NCBI GenBank assembly: GCA_050290865.1 | Contig: JBNKIW010000085.1 | Coordinates: 1 to 8,099, forward strand | From: JARRLC01 sp050290865 | GTDB lineage: Bacteria; Pseudomonadota; Alphaproteobacteria; Rhizobiales; Rhodomicrobiaceae | Direction of reading: 5' to 3' | DNA: 8,099 nucleotides | Shown here: positions 5,573 through 8,099 of the stretch, piece after piece | Layout of the letters: each line of letters begins with the position of its first letter | Position numbering within the stretch: position 1 is the stretch's first letter | Program-made: the position numbers and the translations under genes | Notes under the pieces: model-generated | What the model saw: only the letters and a program-made list of their open reading frames with translations | Databases searched by the model: none | Told to the model about the DNA's origin: nothing

Positions 5573-6478
5573 ATGCATGGATCGTTTCTACTCGTCGGCG
5601 TGTTGGTGGGAATGCTTGTCGGTTTCCTGTGCCGGTGGATATGGCCGGCGGTCGGACCCTCGCCGTTGGTAAGGTTCAGGCTGACCGGTTTGCCGGCGCG
5701 CCGCCGGATGGCAACATGCTACTTCACGGGCGCCGTTGTCCTCGGCGGAATCGCGACGGCAATTGGCGGTGTAGCTTCGCTGCTGTGGTGGGGCACGTTG
5801 GCGCTTGCCCTGGTGGGCCTGATATATGCGGGACCGGGGGCAGCGGGCTTTCAGAAGCATGGCGGATTGCACAGCCCGCCGGTATTGGTGCTACTGGCCC
5901 CCTTTCTCCTGGCCGCCTGCCTGCTCCCCCGCTGGCGTACCCGCGGCTATCCGGAGCCGTCCGCGGTGCGCGACGGAGTCTGGCTTGGCCGCCTGCCTTT
6001 TGCGTGTGAAATGGCGCAATCACAATTTGCTGCGCTCGTCGATCTGACTGCGGAGCTGTCCATCGCGCCCGGACCGTGGCGCTACGCCTCACTTCCGTTG
6101 CTGGATGCCGTACCGCCTGCGCCGGCGGACCTCGCAGAGGCGGCACGCACCATCGAGGCCTTGCGCATGGATGGCGGGCCAGTGCTGGTCGCGTGCGCGC
6201 TCGGCCATACGCGCAGCGCCTGCGCCGTCGCTACCTGGCTCATCCTCACCGGCCGGGCGGCGGATGCCGATGATGCCATCCACCAATTGCGGACCAGCCG
6301 CCCGCAGGTTGTATTCCGACCGGCGCACACTGGTAGAATGCGGGCGTATGCGTGCAAAGGGGGGCGAAGGCGACCACTGACGAGCGGTCCCCGCTGCCTC
6401 CAGTGTGTGCACCTCGCCATCACGAAAGTCGCTCGCCGGTCAACGTCGCGAGCATGGCGGGCAGCATGCGTTCCATGA
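5573..6478 (+). CDS. Membrane-anchored dual-specificity-type phosphatase with an abnormal C-terminus
   Basis: The N-terminal 120 residues hold hydrophobic segments at about 4-24, 47-68, 70-88 and 103-118, including the stretch LIYAGPGAAGFQK. A cytoplasmic dual-specificity phosphatase-like domain follows (about 126-252). Its catalytic loop is CALGHTR, with nucleophile Cys208 and phosphate-binding Arg214 (CX5R), then Ser215. Asp178 in PLLDAV is a candidate general acid. The same phosphatase type is found fused to membrane modules in bacterial phospholipid or polyisoprenoid neighbourhoods, but the substrate here is unknown. Oddity: from Lys262 on the protein becomes arginine-rich and unlike a phosphatase end. 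Removing one G from the G6 run (6359-6364) would restore KGGEGDH and a stop at 6378-6380. As read, the gene overlaps the last 59 bases of the convergent TetR gene. The start ATG is the first after an in-frame stop at 5546 and has no strong ribosome site. Confidence 0.78.
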   Translation: MHGSFLLVGVLVGMLVGFLCRWIWPAVGPSPLVRFRLTGLPARRRMATCYFTGAVVLGGIATAIGGVASLLWWGTLALALVGLIYAGPGAAGFQKHGGLHSPPVLVLLAPFLLAACLLPRWRTRGYPEPSAVRDGVWLGRLPFACEMAQSQFAALVDLTAELSIAPGPWRYASLPLLDAVPPAPADLAEAARTIEALRMDGGPVLVACALGHTRSACAVATWLILTGRAADADDAIHQLRTSRPQVVFRPAHTGRMRAYACKGGRRRPLTSGPRCLQCVHLAITKVARRSTSRAWRAACVP

Positions 6479-7091
6479 TCGCGTCATGGCCGCCCAGGGC
6501 TGCGGCTGCGTCGTCGAAGGTGCCGTCGAGCGCAAGCGCGGCAAAACCGTGAACCATCGACCACGCCGCGAGCAGCATGCCCTGCGCCGGTGGCTCAAGC
6601 GGCGTATCCGGCTCAACGCCACAATAGGCTCGCGCGGCATTCTCCAGCATGGCGAATGCACCTTCCGCAGCTGCCTTCAGCCTTTCATTGCTGGGATCGC
6701 ACATGTCGCGACGGAACATGAGCCGCACGCGCGCCGGATGCCGCAGCGCAAATGTGACATAGGCGATGCCCTGTTCGCGCAGGCGCGCTGCAGGATCAGC
6801 AGCACCGCGCTCGTCCGCCGCCTGTAGAGCGCGTGTCAATTCCTCGAAGCCTCGCGCGGCCACCTCGCTGAGGAGGCCCGCCGCGTCGCCGAAATGATGG
6901 GCCGGTGCCGAAGGGGAAACGCCAGCGCGGCGGGCCACTGCGCGCAAGGAGAATCCCGCGACGCCGCTTTCCAAGAGAATTGCATCCGTTGCCGCGACGA
7001 GCGCTTCTTTGAGAGCGCCATGGTGATAGCGCTCCCGCGCCGGAGCGTCTTGCTTCGTATTCATCTTGACGGTGTTCAAATCCTCTGCCAT
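6420..7091 (-). CDS. TetR/AcrR-family transcriptional regulator
   Basis: A 223-residue repressor. The N-terminal TetR helix-turn-helix lies at about 25-70: YHHGALKEALV, then GFSLRAVARRAGVSPSAPAH with HFGD closing the recognition helix. The ligand-binding C-terminal half has the FALRHPARVRLMFR segment (114-128) and SMVHGFAALALDG (178-190), typical of the TetR subgroup with a C-terminal WHG-type domain. The inducer cannot be predicted. The start is ambiguous. ATG at 7091 gives the full length; it has no ribosome site but a TAAAAT hexamer (7103-7098) 6 nt upstream, possibly leaderless. ATG at 7064 (Met10) would leave the second half of the inverted repeat in the leader. It is divergent from the DUF2306 gene with a shared operator-like repeat, so it probably controls that gene and itself. 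Its 3' end overlaps the extended phosphatase frame. Confidence 0.92.
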   Translation of the reverse strand: MAEDLNTVKMNTKQDAPARERYHHGALKEALVAATDAILLESGVAGFSLRAVARRAGVSPSAPAHHFGDAAGLLSEVAARGFEELTRALQAADERGAADPAARLREQGIAYVTFALRHPARVRLMFRRDMCDPSNERLKAAAEGAFAMLENAARAYCGVEPDTPLEPPAQGMLLAAWSMVHGFAALALDGTFDDAAAALGGHDAIMERMLPAMLATLTGERLS

Positions 7092-7110
7092 TGATGGATT
7101 TTAACACCGT
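7069..7110. promoter_or_regulatory. Operator-like inverted repeat between the TetR and DUF2306 genes
   Basis: The 15-bp arms 7069-7083 (ACGGTGTTCAAATCC) and 7096-7110 (GGATTTTAACACCGT) are complementary at 14 of 15 positions, with a 12-bp spacer. In addition, 7099-7115 is an imperfect 17-bp palindrome (TTTTAAC-ACC-GTTCAAA, one mismatch), a usual size for a TetR-family operator. The repeat covers the annotated TetR ATG at 7089-7091, so either the repressor binds over its own start or translation starts at 7064. Binding is inferred from position and symmetry. Confidence 0.68.
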
Positions 7111-7129
7111 TCAAATATCAAGCCTAGCG

Positions 7130-7135
7130 AAGGAG
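7130..7135 (+). promoter_or_regulatory. Shine-Dalgarno AAGGAG of the DUF2306 gene
   Basis: It lies 7 nt before ATG 7143 and settles the start. The preceding 7116-7121 TATCAA is only a weak -10 candidate, and no good -35 was found, so the promoter itself is not called. Confidence 0.65.
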
Positions 7136-7142
7136 TACCTGC

Positions 7143-7775
7143 ATGCAGCGCGCGTCGAACACATTTGGTTTCTGGTTGCTTGCTGGTCTTTCCGTTGCTG
7201 TAGCGCTCTACTCCTATCGGTTCGCGGCAGCGCCCTGGGGGATCTTTCCAGCGGTCGATGAAGCTATCCAGGACGTTTTCCGGCGCATGCCGCTGGCAAT
7301 GACAGCTCATGCACTCTTTGGGGCGACGGCGCTGCTCGTGGGGCCGTTCCAGTTCGTAGCGGGCCTACGGCAGAGGCGCCCGCTTCTTCATCGCTGGTTG
7401 GGCCGGGTCTATGCGGCGGCCTGCATCATCGCCGGGGTTGGAGCTCTGGCAAGTGCACCTCATGCATCGGGCGGACCGGTTGCGGGCGCGGGTTTCGCGC
7501 TTCTCGGCGTGTCGTGGATCGCGGCAACGGGCGGCGCCTGGGTTGCCGCACTAAACCGCAATTTCATGCTGCACCGTCGGCTCATGCTCTACAGTTTTGC
7601 CATGACTTTCGCCGCCGTCACGCTGCGGCTGCAAATCCCGTTCGGCATCGCGGTCTTGGACTTCAAGGACTATGCATCGCTGTCACCGTGGCTCGCCTAC
7701 ACCGCCTGGCTGCCGAACGTTGCCGCCGTTTGGCTGTGGACACGGCGTCCCGTCGGGGCTGCTAACCCTCAATGA
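7143..7775 (+). CDS. DUF2306-family membrane protein
   Basis: A 210-residue multi-pass inner-membrane protein with hydrophobic segments at about 10-30, 53-74, 88-105, 113-136, 148-168 and 183-200. Family signatures are AHALFGATALLVGPFQF (55-71), RRPLLHRWLGRVY (78-90), HRRLMLYSFAMTFAAVTLR (144-162) and the WLPNVAAVWLW end (189-199). Three histidines (56, 83, 144) sit in the conserved motifs near membrane boundaries. The biochemical role of DUF2306 is not established; cofactor or metal binding by these histidines would be a guess. Start: ATG 7143 with AAGGAG (7130-7135) 7 nt upstream, a strong ribosome site. It is divergent from the TetR gene and shares the operator-like repeat with it, so it is probably its target, perhaps induced by a membrane-active or toxic compound. 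No downstream partner gene is seen. Confidence 0.92.
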   Translation: MQRASNTFGFWLLAGLSVAVALYSYRFAAAPWGIFPAVDEAIQDVFRRMPLAMTAHALFGATALLVGPFQFVAGLRQRRPLLHRWLGRVYAAACIIAGVGALASAPHASGGPVAGAGFALLGVSWIAATGGAWVAALNRNFMLHRRLMLYSFAMTFAAVTLRLQIPFGIAVLDFKDYASLSPWLAYTAWLPNVAAVWLWTRRPVGAANPQ

Positions 7776-8019
7776 CCGTGATGTCTGCGAGGCACGCTCG
7801 GAGCCCATGACCGCTTGCATGCCACATCATTCCGGCGGCATAACAATGCGAGGGCCGGTTGACTCGGCAGTTCGCTCGCGCAACGACGGCTATTGACGAA
7901 TCTAATCCCTTCCTGCACGCGCACGCCAGACGCTGCACCATGTTCTTGGCACTCCGGCCTGCGGAAGAATAGAGACTAGTACAGCCCGCCGGAAGTCCTG
8001 ACCCGCATCGCACTTCGCA
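7776..8019. other. Gene-free stretch between DUF2306 and the transposase fragment
   Basis: No supported coding sequence or terminator was found. The last 40-45 bases before 8020, from the ACTAGT at 7975-7980 onwards, may belong to the insertion sequence end. Confidence 0.35.
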
Positions 8020-8099
8020 TTATGCGGTGAGCGGTTTGCCGGTGAAGGTCTAGCGGAAGGGCTTGGCCATGGCCTCGTTGAAGTAGGCGATGAAGGCCT
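8020..8099 (-). pseudogene. IS630-family-like transposase, C-terminal fragment with in-frame amber codon
   Basis: The reverse strand enters from the window edge reading AFIAYFNEAMAKPFR, then a TAG (8052-8050), then TFTGKPLTA and a TAA (8022-8020). IS630-type transposases commonly end with a Y(F/Y)N-x-x-MAKPF(R/K)W-T(Y/F)TGKPL sequence. The TAG occupies the place of the conserved Trp (TGG to TAG), so the last ten codons are cut off by a single base change. The remainder of the gene, including the DDE catalytic residues, is outside the window, so I cannot tell whether the element is otherwise intact. A CTAG at 7976-7979, the target type of many IS630 elements, might mark the element end, but no terminal repeat can be confirmed. 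Confidence 0.7.

Noticed and set aside
1..8099. CRISPR array, rRNA or intact tRNA genes
   Set aside because: No regularly spaced direct repeats and no rRNA or tRNA signature sequences were seen on either strand.

Overview
The base composition (GC-rich throughout), the protein families and the strong GGAGG/AGGAG ribosome sites suggest an accessory region of a GC-rich proteobacterium, most likely an alphaproteobacterium; the exact genus cannot be read from this window. Both ends carry wreckage of mobile or decayed genes: a frameshifted tyrosine-recombinase remnant fused tail-to-tail to a thermonuclease remnant on the left (about 1-386), and the C-terminus of an IS630-like transposase with an in-frame amber codon on the right (8020-8099). 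Six intact-looking genes and one membrane phosphatase with a doubtful C-terminus lie between them.

Layout: (1) 590-3508, a tight plus-strand pair: a MEDS-domain protein, then a hybrid histidine kinase (GAF-like, PAS, HisKA, HATPase, REC, helical tail) that starts 9 nt later at TTG behind an excellent Shine-Dalgarno. They probably form one sensory unit; no DNA-binding response regulator is encoded here. (2) 3509-3762, a convergent intergenic stretch with a multi-arm inverted-repeat structure. (3) 3763-5208, a divergent EamA/DMT transporter and a MarR regulator of the PecS/HucR type. Their shared intergenic space holds two TCTTGA-NN-TCAAGA palindromes lying on promoter-like hexamers, so this looks like a PecM/PecS-style, possibly urate-responsive efflux switch. 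(4) 5209-5572, a non-coding stretch with two small hairpins. (5) 5573-6478, a membrane-anchored dual-specificity-type phosphatase whose C-terminus seems to have been extended by a one-base change in a G6 run, so that it now overlaps the end of the next gene. (6) 6420-7775, a TetR repressor divergent from a DUF2306 membrane protein, with a 15-bp inverted repeat (one mismatch) over the TetR start region.

The dominant theme is small self-contained sensing or efflux modules (two divergent regulator/membrane-protein pairs and one two-component pair) sitting between mobile-element scars. The most interesting points are the MEDS-kinase pair, the PecS/PecM-like operator architecture with a probable leaderless regulator mRNA, the structured convergent intergenic region, and the thermonuclease/integrase fusion scar.
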